A stretch of DNA of 64,000 nucleotides, taken from Algoriphagus hitonicola (GTDB lineage: Bacteria; Bacteroidota; Bacteroidia; Cytophagales; Cyclobacteriaceae). The DNA is taken from the NCBI RefSeq assembly GCF_900113375.1, contig NZ_FOPC01000001.1, forward strand, positions 62,001 through 126,000, written 5' to 3'. Shown here one piece after another: positions 19,750 to 30,000 of the stretch (position 1 is its first letter; every line of letters starts with the position of its first letter). The position numbers and the translations under genes are program-made. Under the pieces are notes generated by a model. That model searched no databases. It saw nothing but the letters and a program-made list of their open reading frames with translations, and had not been told where the DNA came from.

Positions 19750-21144
19750 ATGAGGTTTTGGAATGCGTACAAAAAAGTCATTTGGAATAATTTAGACCTT
19801 AAGGACCTGACTGTCCAAGGGCTGACTTTTTGGCAAAACCAACTTTTTTATATCACTCTGATCTATTTGATTCCATTTAGTTTGGTGGTGTTTTTTCCGG
19901 GGTTGTATGTGGCATATCTGGAGGAGCGATGGTTTTTGATTGGAAGTGATATTTTCCTGATGGGTGTTTTGGGGATCATAGCTTTTAGTCCGTGGCCAAA
20001 TGTGAAGGTGAAAAAATCCCTTTTTATCTTCTTGATTTATTTTTTAGCAACGGTACTGATGATTGAACTGGGACTTTTGGGGCCTGGATTGATGTACCTT
20101 GTGGGTGGCGCCGTTTTCACTGCCTTGCTTTTGCCTAGGTCCTTTTGGAAATTGTCAATCGGTGTCAGTCTATTGGTTTGTCTTCTTTATTATTTGGCCC
20201 AGGGAATGTCTTGGGCTTCTATTCCTGAAGATCAAAAAATAGCATTTATTCCCTTTTTGGCGGTGATTCTCAATGTCTTTTTTGTCAATGCGATCATTGC
20301 GATTCTTCTTCCCTTGCTTCTTCAAAAAATGGAAGAAAATCTACTACTGCAGCGAAACTTGATGGAGCAATTAGAACAGAGTAACAAGCGGCTTGATAGT
20401 TCTCTGAAGAAACTGGAATTTTATAATCTCAGTATGGGGCAATTGGTCAAAGTGACCTCTCAAGAACTCCAAGAACCGCTACGGATGATTTCCGCTTTTC
20501 TGAAGCGAATCAAGGATAAATATTACGATCGATTGGATGAAAAGGGGCTGACCTTTATTGATTTTGCCATGAAAGGCGAAAAGGATGTGCGGGATATCGT
20601 GATGCGGCTTTGGGAATTTTCCATCGCTGAAAAATCCGAATGGAAAGTAGAAGCTATCGATCTCAATCAACTAGTTCAGGAGATCATTCTCACCCACAAG
20701 CGGGAAATCGAAACCTATTCGGTGCACATTGAAGTAGGATCACTACCTAATTTAAAAACGGATAAGGATATGATTACGGCCATATTCACCAATCTTCTGA
20801 TGAATGCGGTGCAGTTTTCTAAACCAACTGAGGAAAATAAAATTGAGATAGCTTTTACTGAATTGAAAAATGAGTTGGTTTTTGAGTTTGGTGATAATGG
20901 AATAGGGATAGAAAAGGAGCAGATTGATAAAATCTTTTTGGCCTACAAACGAATCCCAATCCAAAACTACAAGCGCAAACGAATAGGTCTTGGTCTTCCT
21001 ATCGTAAAACGAGCAGTGGAAGCCTTGCAAGGCGAGGTATGGGTGGAATCAGTTTTTGGAAAAGGGACCACAGTTTTTGTTTCTATCCCCAAGCACCTCC
21101 GCGAGGATTACCCGATAGCGGATATGAACCTCGTCGAGAATTGA
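19750..21144 (+). CDS. Membrane histidine-kinase homologue lacking the phospho-accepting His
   Basis: This protein of about 464 residues has an N-terminal membrane domain of about six or seven helices (residues 25-200), a short coiled coil, a HisKA-like dimerisation domain and an HATPase domain. The H-box reads TSQELQEPLRMISAF where the neighbouring giant kinase reads ASHDLQEPLRMVSSF, so the expected His is Gln (codon CAA at 20461-20463, residue 238). The ATPase boxes are kept: NLLMNAVQFSKP, GDNGIGIEKEQ, and GLGLPIVKRA. It may be a pseudokinase that regulates or dimerises with another kinase, or a phosphatase. The ATG at 19750 sits just before the membrane domain. Confidence 0.88.
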   Translation: MRFWNAYKKVIWNNLDLKDLTVQGLTFWQNQLFYITLIYLIPFSLVVFFPGLYVAYLEERWFLIGSDIFLMGVLGIIAFSPWPNVKVKKSLFIFLIYFLATVLMIELGLLGPGLMYLVGGAVFTALLLPRSFWKLSIGVSLLVCLLYYLAQGMSWASIPEDQKIAFIPFLAVILNVFFVNAIIAILLPLLLQKMEENLLLQRNLMEQLEQSNKRLDSSLKKLEFYNLSMGQLVKVTSQELQEPLRMISAFLKRIKDKYYDRLDEKGLTFIDFAMKGEKDVRDIVMRLWEFSIAEKSEWKVEAIDLNQLVQEIILTHKREIETYSVHIEVGSLPNLKTDKDMITAIFTNLLMNAVQFSKPTEENKIEIAFTELKNELVFEFGDNGIGIEKEQIDKIFLAYKRIPIQNYKRKRIGLGLPIVKRAVEALQGEVWVESVFGKGTTVFVSIPKHLREDYPIADMNLVEN

Positions 21145-21158
21145 TTGCTAGCTAAGGG

Positions 21159-22595
21159 TTATTGATTAGGCCTCGGCAAAGCTGCTTTGGTAGCGATCAG
21201 CCATTCAAATAGCTGTGTCCTGAGGTCAGCGGCTAGCTGTGGTTCTTTTGCAGCAAGATTTTGCTTTTCCCCAATATCATTTTTGATATTGTATAATTCT
21301 ACCTGCTGACTTTCATAAAAATAGATCAACTTCCAGTCACCTTTTCGAATCACCGAACCCGGGTTGCCTCCCTGATTTCCATAGTGTGGATAATGCCAGA
21401 AAAGCGGTCGATCTCCCAGTTTTCCAGAATCAGTAATTAGATTTTTCAAACTTTTGCCGTCTTCATCTTCGGCTTCTCCGCCTATTCCTACCATATCCAA
21501 AATCGTAGGCTTCAGATCCATGGAAATGACCGGAGTTTGGATTTCTTTCCCTTCCTGCAATTCCCCCGCCCAATTCATGATTAGCGGCACACGAATTCCA
21601 CCTTCATATAGCCAACCTTTTCCAGCGCGCAGCGGCAGGTTACTTGTGGGACTTCCCTCTGCGGTGGATAGGCCGCCATTGTCTGAAAAGAAAACGATCA
21701 GAGTGTTTTCCTCCAAGCCTTGCGCTTCGATTTCGTCGAGTACTTTTCCGATGGCCTGATCCATAGCTTCGACCATTCCCGCATAGATAGCATTCGCTTG
21801 GGTAGTTCGGTTTTTATTATTCCATTCGGGTTCGAAGCGATCTTCCAAACCCATTTCTGTCCGTTTTTTTATATATTTTTCTTCCAATTCAGGTGTGGTC
21901 ATGAGAGGAGTATGCACCGCATAAAAAGCCAAATAAGCAAAAAATGGCTCATCGCTGTGCTTTTTGATAAAATTCACCGTTTCATCGCCAAGTCGATAGG
22001 GGAGGTATTCTCCATCGGGTCCATCTTCCAGTCGGGGATTATTGTAGGGAGAAAAGTACTTATTTCCGGTGGAGGGAGCTCCTTTGCTATTTCCGCCTTT
22101 ATTGATTTCAAATCCCTGATTTTCCGGCCAGAATTCCTCGGTTTCGCCCAAATGCCATTTTCCGGCAAAGAAAGTCCGATAGCCCGCATCCAGAAATTCC
22201 TCTGCCAGTGTTTTTTCTTCTAAAGCCATATTCGGCTCGTAATGCGCGGGTTTGAGCGGCTTGTCTCGCGTCCAATGCTGGGAGATTTCATCCGGCTGCG
22301 GAGCACCAAACCAGTCCGTATTGTAGGTTTTGGAGGGATATTTTCCGGTCATGATGCTAGCTCGAGTAGGTGAGCAAACCGGAGAAGCGGTGTAGGCTTG
22401 GGTGAATTTTATTCCTGATTTTGCCAGTCGGTCCAAGTTGGGCGTTTCATAAAATTGGCTTCCCGCATTACTCATGTCCATCCAGCCAAAATCGTCTGCC
22501 AGAATAAATATGACATTGGGCTTTTCCCTCTGCTGAGCCAAAGATGGAAAAGCTGTGAATATCAAACTGAAGCAAAGGATCAGATTTTTAGACAT
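21159..22595 (-). CDS. Secreted sulfatase, S1 family (Cys-type formylglycine)
   Basis: This 478-residue arylsulfatase-type enzyme cleaves sulfate esters from a carbohydrate. Residues 1-20 are a signal peptide (MSKNLILCFSLIFTAFPSLA). The metal-binding N-terminus PNVIFILADDFGW leads to the sulfatase signature with Cys74 in CSPTRAS, to be oxidised to formylglycine, followed by GKWHLG and FFSDNGG. It is divergent from the large glycosidase gene and marks the left edge of the PUL. The exact S1 subfamily and substrate position cannot be called by eye. The maturation enzyme is not in the window. Confidence 0.94.
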   Translation of the reverse strand: MSKNLILCFSLIFTAFPSLAQQREKPNVIFILADDFGWMDMSNAGSQFYETPNLDRLAKSGIKFTQAYTASPVCSPTRASIMTGKYPSKTYNTDWFGAPQPDEISQHWTRDKPLKPAHYEPNMALEEKTLAEEFLDAGYRTFFAGKWHLGETEEFWPENQGFEINKGGNSKGAPSTGNKYFSPYNNPRLEDGPDGEYLPYRLGDETVNFIKKHSDEPFFAYLAFYAVHTPLMTTPELEEKYIKKRTEMGLEDRFEPEWNNKNRTTQANAIYAGMVEAMDQAIGKVLDEIEAQGLEENTLIVFFSDNGGLSTAEGSPTSNLPLRAGKGWLYEGGIRVPLIMNWAGELQEGKEIQTPVISMDLKPTILDMVGIGGEAEDEDGKSLKNLITDSGKLGDRPLFWHYPHYGNQGGNPGSVIRKGDWKLIYFYESQQVELYNIKNDIGEKQNLAAKEPQLAADLRTQLFEWLIATKAALPRPNQ

Positions 22596-22903
22596 GATGA
22601 CAAGAGTGGTTATTGGAAATTAATACTAAGACTCCTTTTCGAAAATCCCTAATTGAATTTTCAGGAATCATGGCCTTTGAATGTTCAGTCCTTCGAAATG
22701 AATGATTTCACCCATTTTTAAGATCGTCCGGAATAGGTCTTCTCATGATATGATGAGAGCTGCACCTTGATTTTTACTTTTTTGCCTTCATCCGATGAGT
22801 TTTTTAGAAGGATATGACTTTTGGAATGAATGATTTGTACCCCCGATTCTTTTGCTGCGAGGGTAGCTTTGATTTCGATTCAAAAACTTTAACCCAAAAG
22901 ACC
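22596..22903. other. Divergent intergenic region of the PUL
   Basis: 308 bases lie between the divergent sulfatase and glycosidase genes. A shadow reading into the glycosidase frame starts at 22814 but looks noncoding. No promoter of the TTTG-N19-TAnnTTTG form is evident. It probably holds regulatory sites for the hybrid two-component regulator. Confidence 0.5.
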
Positions 22904-25900
22904 ATGAAACACAATTACTTGTCAATGAAAAAAGTCTTGATTTTCGTTTTGGTTGGTTTCGGGATTTGTGCAACTTCAATTGCACAAAAGAAGACGACTG
23001 GAAATGGAAATCCCTGTAATTCCTCCGGCCAATATTTGTACTGGACCGGTGAAGCCAATGATGATTTCTTTGATGAAATGAACTGGCGACTCACTCAAGA
23101 GAAACCCAGTGCGCCAATACCTCCCGGATTGAATGGAGAAAGTGGCGAATCTGCGAAGCCTGCCTGTCTCCCCGGAGCGAATTCAGAACCTTGGGAGATT
23201 TGTCCCAATTCACAGGATCCTCAAAAAGACTCTCATCCCCAAGCCGGAACCTTGGAACCTGGAAAAGCAATAGCCTATAATCTTTGGATTGAGGGAGCGG
23301 AAATTACCGCATTAGGAGACATTAGCTTTGCCTGCAATCAAAAAGGTATCACAGCAATCACTTCTCAACTTGAAGTACAAGGAAGTATCGAGCAAGGGGT
23401 TTTGTCACTCGATGAAGAAAGCACCGTCAAAACCCAAAATGAAGTATGGACCTCAAGCTTCTCGGTTAATTTTCTTGACCCGGCTTCCTGGCTTTACGTC
23501 AGCGATGTCAATCCGCTTGAGCTGCAGGATCAGCTTTCCCAGATTTTGATTTCAAATGAAATTGGAGTCCTGGATGAAAATTTCCGCATCAATCAATACT
23601 ATCAAAAAGGAGCGGTCATTCGTCCCTTGGATCCGGATTTTGCGCCGATTTCAGTTTTTTCAACCTCCGGCGAGGAGGGGGCTGGTGCTACACTTCAAGA
23701 GGATTTGATTTACAAAGGTGGAGCAATTCCTTTGGGTGATAATGCGCTTTCTTCTTTCGAGCTGAAGCGAGGATTTATGGTCACTTTGGCCAATAATCTG
23801 GATGGAACGGGAAAGAGCAAAGTTTACATCGCCTCGGAGGAAGATTTGACAGTGGACAATTTACCAGCTGCCATGCAAGGGAATGTGAGTTTTCTCCGTG
23901 TGGTGCCGTGGAACTGGGTGACTAAAAAAGGAACCGGCGGATTTTACGATGGGCTAGATGCCGGTTGGTATTACAATTGGGGCCTGGGTGAGGTTTCCCG
24001 GCCCAATTACGATTACGTACCCATGGCCTGGGGGGCAGGAGGAGCATCTCCGGCTAATATCCAGAACATGATCAATAAAAAGAAACCTTCTCATGTCTTG
24101 GGATTCAATGAGTCGGATAATTGTAACGGAGAGTCCGGTCAGTTCAACAATCTTTGTGAGCCTGCGGTAGCTGTCGCTTATTATGAAAATCTGATGGGTT
24201 TGGGTGTGCGCTTGGGTTCGCCCGCTCCGCGGGAAAACGGTCCTACCGGCTGGCTTCGCGAGTTCAATGAAATCGCCAAAGCAAGAGATGTTCGCTTTGA
24301 TTTCGTAGCCGTTCACTGGTACGATTGGGGAAGTAATCCAGCCAACAGTCCCAATGCCAATGCTCAGGATATTTTCAACCGGTTCAAAGCTTACTTAAAT
24401 AACGTACACCAAATTTACAATTTGCCGATTTGGATCACGGAATTTAATGCCAACCCCAATCGAGGAAATGCCATTCAGGAGGAGTTTTTAGAATTGGCCT
24501 TGCCTTATCTGGAAAGCTTGGATTATGTGGAGCGCTATGCTTATTTTCAGCCCAATCCCGCAAATTCTCAAAACGATGTCGAGCCGGCTTTTTATTATGA
24601 CGATAATGACAATCTGACCAATATCGGAAAACTCTATCTCAATCATCAATCCACTCCTTCGATTCCACTATCTACCTATGCTGCTCCCAACAATCTCGAG
24701 CAGATGGACGAGCCATTTGTCGAAACTCCAGTCAATGTGCTCGCCTTCGAAGCGGAATGCGGGGATTATTTGGGGAATCAATGGAATATCCTCGAGGACG
24801 AATCTGCTTCTAATGGAAAATATATCAAAGGAGCTCCAGGAAAAGAAGGAGAAAGTCCAAACGCCAAGCGAGTCCATTTTGAGTTTGATCTGGAAGAAGG
24901 CGATGATTACCGAGTTTGGATTCGGTCAAAATCTGTCGCAGGAACCCCCGGTGCTGTGCGGATCGGCGTTGACGGGAATGAACTGGAGCAAGTGGCTCCG
25001 TTTAATAGTTCCGAGTTTATGTGGTTTCAGATTCCAAGATTCTATGATCTTGGAGTGGGAAGACATCGGCTGACTTTGGAGTTTCCAAATGCCAGCATAC
25101 AGCTCGATCAAGTCGCCATTCTCAATGGCCCAAGCGACTTGGATGGGTTGCTTCAAGAGGAAGGTGCTTGTACTCCAGGAAAGTTTGCTTGGGGCAAGGT
25201 ATTGACGGATTTGATTGAGTATTATGAAGCTGAGGAAGCAAATCAAGGCCCTTGGTGGGAATTGGAAATCAATGATTTTGCGATCGGTGGATTGGCGGTG
25301 AAAAGCCTTGAAGATCAGCAGTCACTGGATGTTCCAGCCGGCGCAAAGGGAATTTTGACCTTTAACCTGGAAGTGGAAGAAGCCGACGAATATGAGTTTT
25401 GGGCCAAAATCCAAGCCAAAGAAGAAGCGGATGCAGCACTTTGGATTTCAGTTGATGGAGAGGAATTCCGGAAGTGGGGAGGTCTTCAAAATTCCCTGTA
25501 TGAGTGGTATTGGAATAAATTTTACCACAGCTATGATTCAGAGGATAGGAACTTCTCCTATTTCTTAAGAGCTGGATCCCATGAAGTTCGAATAGCCCTT
25601 GGAACTGGGAATGTTCAAGTGGATCGCTTGGCGCTTGCCAGCAAAGGAAAACTTCCTGAAAATGAAGACCCCAATGTCATCGCCCAAGTCGAAGAGCAAT
25701 TGGAATTTGAAGCAGAAGATGCTATTATTCTGGGGAATGCCATTATTTTGAACTGTGCTACCTCATCCAATGGTCAGCAGGTCAATATGCGTAATGTAAA
25801 TACCAATGGAGTGCGTTTTGACCAAATAGTTGCTCAGGATGCAGGCACCTATAATTTGAATATTACCTACATGAGTGCGGTCTCCCGTTCGTTCCGATTG

Positions 25901-26782
25901 GTAGTCAATGGAGAGTTTATCGGACAGCAAACCGTGAATTCTTCTGGACAGTGGTGTAGTACTGGTGGATCACCTGCAATCTATCAAGTAGAAGTAAACC
26001 TCAACTCTGGCATTAATACCATAGAAGTCACTCCATTCAATGGTGATGCCCCTTTTATGGATAAAATCAAATTGGAGAAAGCAGCTTTCGAAACCATTTC
26101 TCTCGAAGCGGAGGAAGCAGAATTGATTGGCGGAGTCAATATTGTGAATTGTATCACTGCATCTAATGGCCAACATGTCAATGCATTTACCAGTACAGCT
26201 AATGCCATTCGTTTTTCTGACATCAGCATCACTCAAGCAGGAACTTACCTGTTAGATATTACCTATATGTCTGCGGTAAATCGTACCATGAATGTGTCCA
26301 TTAATGAAGATGCTGCCGAAAACTTGAGCTTTGAGGATTCTGGTGAATGGTGTTTTAATAGTGGCCAAACTAGTGTCAAAACTGTCGAAGTTGAACTAAA
26401 CCCAGGAAATAATTCCATTGAATTCAAACCGGATGGTACCATGGCTCCATTTATTGACAAGATTGCTATTCGATCTTTGGAGACTGAGAACCTTCGTTTA
26501 GTTACAGAGGAAGAAGCAGAAGCGGAAAAACTGGCTAAAGAATGGATGATTTATCCCAATCCTATTTCAAAAGGTAGCCCACTTTATATTTCTGTTCCTG
26601 AGTTTGACGGACAAGAATCGCTGATTCAAGTACTAGACCTAAACGGCAAAACCATCCTCACGGAGATGTTGGGGTCGGGCACGCATGAAATGGACTTGTT
26701 TGATGGACTTCCTTCCGGACTCTATGTGGTTTTGCTGAAGCAAGGCTATATCTGGCAAAGCAAAAAGCTGATTGTGCAATAA
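22904..26782 (+). CDS. Multimodular secreted glycosidase: PF11790/GH128-like catalytic domain, four CBM-like modules, T9SS sorting domain
   Basis: The protein has about 1,292 residues. A signal peptide ends at about residue 26 (GFGICATSIAQ). Residues 27-325 are an unrecognised N-terminal region. The domain at about 330-555 resembles Glyco_hydro_cc (GH128-related). Candidate acid/base and nucleophile are the Glu in VLGFNESDN (about 402) and the Glu in IWITEFNANP (about 512), with HWYDWG between them. Four galactose-binding-like/CBM6-35-like modules follow (about 610-750, 770-915, 930-1065, 1066-1195), the last two clearly related to each other. A type IX secretion sorting domain closes the protein (MIYPNPISKG, LPSGLYVV). 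It is probably an endo-acting surface or secreted enzyme of the PUL. The ATG at 22904 restores a clean signal peptide. Substrate is uncertain. Confidence 0.85.
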   Translation: MKHNYLSMKKVLIFVLVGFGICATSIAQKKTTGNGNPCNSSGQYLYWTGEANDDFFDEMNWRLTQEKPSAPIPPGLNGESGESAKPACLPGANSEPWEICPNSQDPQKDSHPQAGTLEPGKAIAYNLWIEGAEITALGDISFACNQKGITAITSQLEVQGSIEQGVLSLDEESTVKTQNEVWTSSFSVNFLDPASWLYVSDVNPLELQDQLSQILISNEIGVLDENFRINQYYQKGAVIRPLDPDFAPISVFSTSGEEGAGATLQEDLIYKGGAIPLGDNALSSFELKRGFMVTLANNLDGTGKSKVYIASEEDLTVDNLPAAMQGNVSFLRVVPWNWVTKKGTGGFYDGLDAGWYYNWGLGEVSRPNYDYVPMAWGAGGASPANIQNMINKKKPSHVLGFNESDNCNGESGQFNNLCEPAVAVAYYENLMGLGVRLGSPAPRENGPTGWLREFNEIAKARDVRFDFVAVHWYDWGSNPANSPNANAQDIFNRFKAYLNNVHQIYNLPIWITEFNANPNRGNAIQEEFLELALPYLESLDYVERYAYFQPNPANSQNDVEPAFYYDDNDNLTNIGKLYLNHQSTPSIPLSTYAAPNNLEQMDEPFVETPVNVLAFEAECGDYLGNQWNILEDESASNGKYIKGAPGKEGESPNAKRVHFEFDLEEGDDYRVWIRSKSVAGTPGAVRIGVDGNELEQVAPFNSSEFMWFQIPRFYDLGVGRHRLTLEFPNASIQLDQVAILNGPSDLDGLLQEEGACTPGKFAWGKVLTDLIEYYEAEEANQGPWWELEINDFAIGGLAVKSLEDQQSLDVPAGAKGILTFNLEVEEADEYEFWAKIQAKEEADAALWISVDGEEFRKWGGLQNSLYEWYWNKFYHSYDSEDRNFSYFLRAGSHEVRIALGTGNVQVDRLALASKGKLPENEDPNVIAQVEEQLEFEAEDAIILGNAIILNCATSSNGQQVNMRNVNTNGVRFDQIVAQDAGTYNLNITYMSAVSRSFRLVVNGEFIGQQTVNSSGQWCSTGGSPAIYQVEVNLNSGINTIEVTPFNGDAPFMDKIKLEKAAFETISLEAEEAELIGGVNIVNCITASNGQHVNAFTSTANAIRFSDISITQAGTYLLDITYMSAVNRTMNVSINEDAAENLSFEDSGEWCFNSGQTSVKTVEVELNPGNNSIEFKPDGTMAPFIDKIAIRSLETENLRLVTEEEAEAEKLAKEWMIYPNPISKGSPLYISVPEFDGQESLIQVLDLNGKTILTEMLGSGTHEMDLFDGLPSGLYVVLLKQGYIWQSKKLIVQ

Positions 26783-26810
26783 CTGGTTGAACTGTTCTTT
26801 TTAAAATCCA

Positions 26811-26847
26811 AGTGCGGAAGAGTCTCGGCTTTTCCGCACTTTTTTTA
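26811..26847 (+). terminator. Rho-independent terminator of the glycosidase gene
   Basis: A 9-bp perfect stem AGTGCGGAA / TTCCGCACT with a 12-base loop is followed by T7, 28 bases after the stop. It makes the glycosidase gene a separate transcription unit from the regulator. Confidence 0.85.
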
Positions 26848-27075
26848 TCCGAAAGCCACAATTTCAATTCTTTTTCCACTTTCTGAATGATTCATCCTCA
26901 GGCTTGACCGATTTCACCCCCAGCATAGAGCGGATTGATTGGTAGTTTAGTGCATGCAGCTGAATGAGAAAAGAATTACGTGAAATTGATCTATCCTTTC
27001 TTATAAAATTCCTGTCTGTAGTCTTGAAAAAGACTTAAATTACCCACAAACCCAAAATACCCCTGTTCCCATTCG

Positions 27076-30000
27076 ATGCGAACTCTAATCCTCACATGCT
27101 GGCTCCTGCTTAGCCTTAGTTCTTTTGCTTTTTCCTTTCAGGACAACCGGGCCGAAGAATTCACCATTGACGTCTTGAATGTCAGACGTGGATTGCTCAG
27201 TAATTACGTCACCAAAGTGGTCAGCGATGAATACAACTTCAAGTATTTTGCGACCGAAGGAGGGATTACCAAATTTGATGGGTATGATTTTTCAGAATAC
27301 AAACCGGGACCTACCTATCCGGAATTGGAAAATGAAAACATCGAAACCCTCTTCAAAGACCGGGAGCACATGATTTGGATCGGAACCAAAGGCGGGGGAC
27401 TTTCTAAACTTGATCCCCAAAAAAACCAAATCCAATCCTTCAACGAATCATTTTCTGACTTTTCAGATAAGCCTCTCCGAGTCATTGCAATCAACCAATC
27501 CAAGGATGGGAAAATCTGGATTGGCACTTGGGGAAATGGGGTTTTTGTTTTAGATCCCAAAACCGAAAAGGTCACTGAACATTTCCAATTCAAGCAGCCC
27601 GTTCAACAAATTATCGCCGATCAGTTTTGGAATATTTGGTTTATCAGCGGCCATGAATTGATGAAATTCGACCCTTCGGAAGACCGACTCATTCGTTTTT
27701 CTACCGGAATGGTGCCCTCCAATCTTATCGAAGACAGCCAAAGGCAAAAAATATGGATGATCGGAAATGCGCAGCGAAAGGTGATTTTGGCTTCATTTGA
27801 TCAGGAAAGTCAAAAAATCCAGCGCCATGAGACAGGAATCTCTGCCAATTTTGTCAAAAGCCTGGGGATGGATCAGCGTGGGAGACTGTGGATCGGCAGC
27901 TGGGGGGATGGGCTCTTTATCAGTGATGAGCAAGTCGGAAACTTTCGAAAAATCAACACCAATCCTCAAGGCTCAACCGCCGAAAACATCAACTATTCGA
28001 TCATACTCAGTATTGATATTGACGAAAACGGAATCGCTTGGTTGGGTACTTCCCACGGCGGAGCGTTGATCCTGTATCCAAACAAAGGATTTAATTTTGC
28101 CACCATGACACCATCCGAAACCCTGTCGGATCGGAATATTACCGCTTTTCTAATCTCCCAAAATGGGGACTCCTACAAAGGGACACTCACAGAAGGACTC
28201 TACTCCAATCGATTGGGTAACAGCTATCAAATCGAAAAAGCCATTAATCGGGCTAAGGTACACACCCTTTACGAATACCGGGACTACTTATTTATCGGGA
28301 CGGGATTAGGACTTTACATTGCCAAAAATGGAAACCTAGATCAAGCCCAGCATTATTTACCTGACCAAAAAATCACAGGAGTGCTGGTCGATTCCAAAGA
28401 GCGACTTTGGGTGGGGACCCAGCAGTCGGGTCTGAAAATGGCGGATTTTTCTGCTTTCCCAAATTTTGGGGATTGGCTCATTTTTAATGAAAACCAAGAC
28501 CAACGAAAACTCCAAAACAATCGGATCAGCCAAATCAAAGAGGATGCACAGGGCCGGATTTGGCTGGGGACTTATTCTGGACTCAATCGCTTTGATGAAT
28601 CTACTCAGCAATTTTTAAGTCATGAAGCCATTTTTGGAGAAAAACTGGATATCAACATCATCAATGATTTGTTGATTGACGGGGCTCAAATGTACCTGGC
28701 GACTCCGATAGGTTTGGCTGCGGTAGGTTTGGAAGAAGATCAGATGATTTTTCAAGATTTCTATGAAAAAAGCAGGGGGATGGTCAATGATTTTGTCTGT
28801 GCCATCGAGCAGGATCACGCTGGAAATCTCTGGCTAAGTACCACGACAACGGTGACCAAATTCAACCCTGAAACCAAAAATTTCATCAATTTCGACCGCG
28901 AGGACGGTATCTTGATCAATTCATTTCATAGTGGTTCCTCTTTTCAGGATGAGAGCGGACAAATTTATTTTGGGGGGTCCAATGGCCTGGTGTCATTTGT
29001 CCCTGATCAGATCGAAGAAGTTTTTAATGTACCTGAGGTGGTCCTAACCAAGCTGACGGTCAATAATCAAGCACTCCATGTCGGAGACGAAGTGGATAGC
29101 TCGGTGATTTTGGAAAACTCCATTCAGAATACCTCAAAAATCAATCTGAATTATTCTCAAAACCACCTCTCTCTCAATTTTGCGGTGAATGATTTCTTTG
29201 GGCCGGATAATGTTGCCTATGCTTATCAGCTTAAGGGAATGAACAAGGAATGGGTGGAGCTGGGCACCTTAAATCAACTGAGTTTTACGGGACTGCCATG
29301 GGGAGATTATGAACTGATGATTCGGGCCAGTCGAAACAATCAGGACTGGAGTCCGGTGCGATCGCTTTTGATTTCGATTCAGGCTCCACCTTGGCTACAA
29401 TGGTATGCTTTTGTATTTTATGCAGCCATGGCTTTAGGGATCGTATTTCTAATCCGATACATCTCACTTCGTCAAGCCAAATTGAGAGCTGAACTTCAGA
29501 TTATTCAGATCGAAAAAGAAAAGGAACACGAGCTGAACGAGGCCAAAATCACCTTTTTCACCAATATTTCTCACGAATTCCGAACTCCGCTGACTTTGAT
29601 TCTCAGTCCGGTGACAGAGCTTTTGGAGCAATTTGATTTCAAAGAATCAGTCAAAGAAAAACTGCTGCTGGTCGAGACCAATAGCAAGCGAATGCTGCGT
29701 CTGATCAATCAACTGCTGGATTTCAGGAAATCCGAGCATGGGCTTTTGAAGCTTCATTTGAGTTATGCGGATTTTGTCGAATTTTCGAAAGAGGTCTATT
29801 TGAGTTTTCAAAATCTGGCTTCGCAAAAGCAAATTTCCTATCACTTTGAATCTAATGTAGATGAGCTCACTTTGGAGTTTGACCGCAATCAGATGGAGAT
29901 TGTGCTGTGCAATTTGCTTTCCAATGCCTTTAAATATACCCGCCAAGGAGGTAAAATTGACGTTCGGCTTCGCGTAGAATCCGAGCAGCTTACCCTTGCG

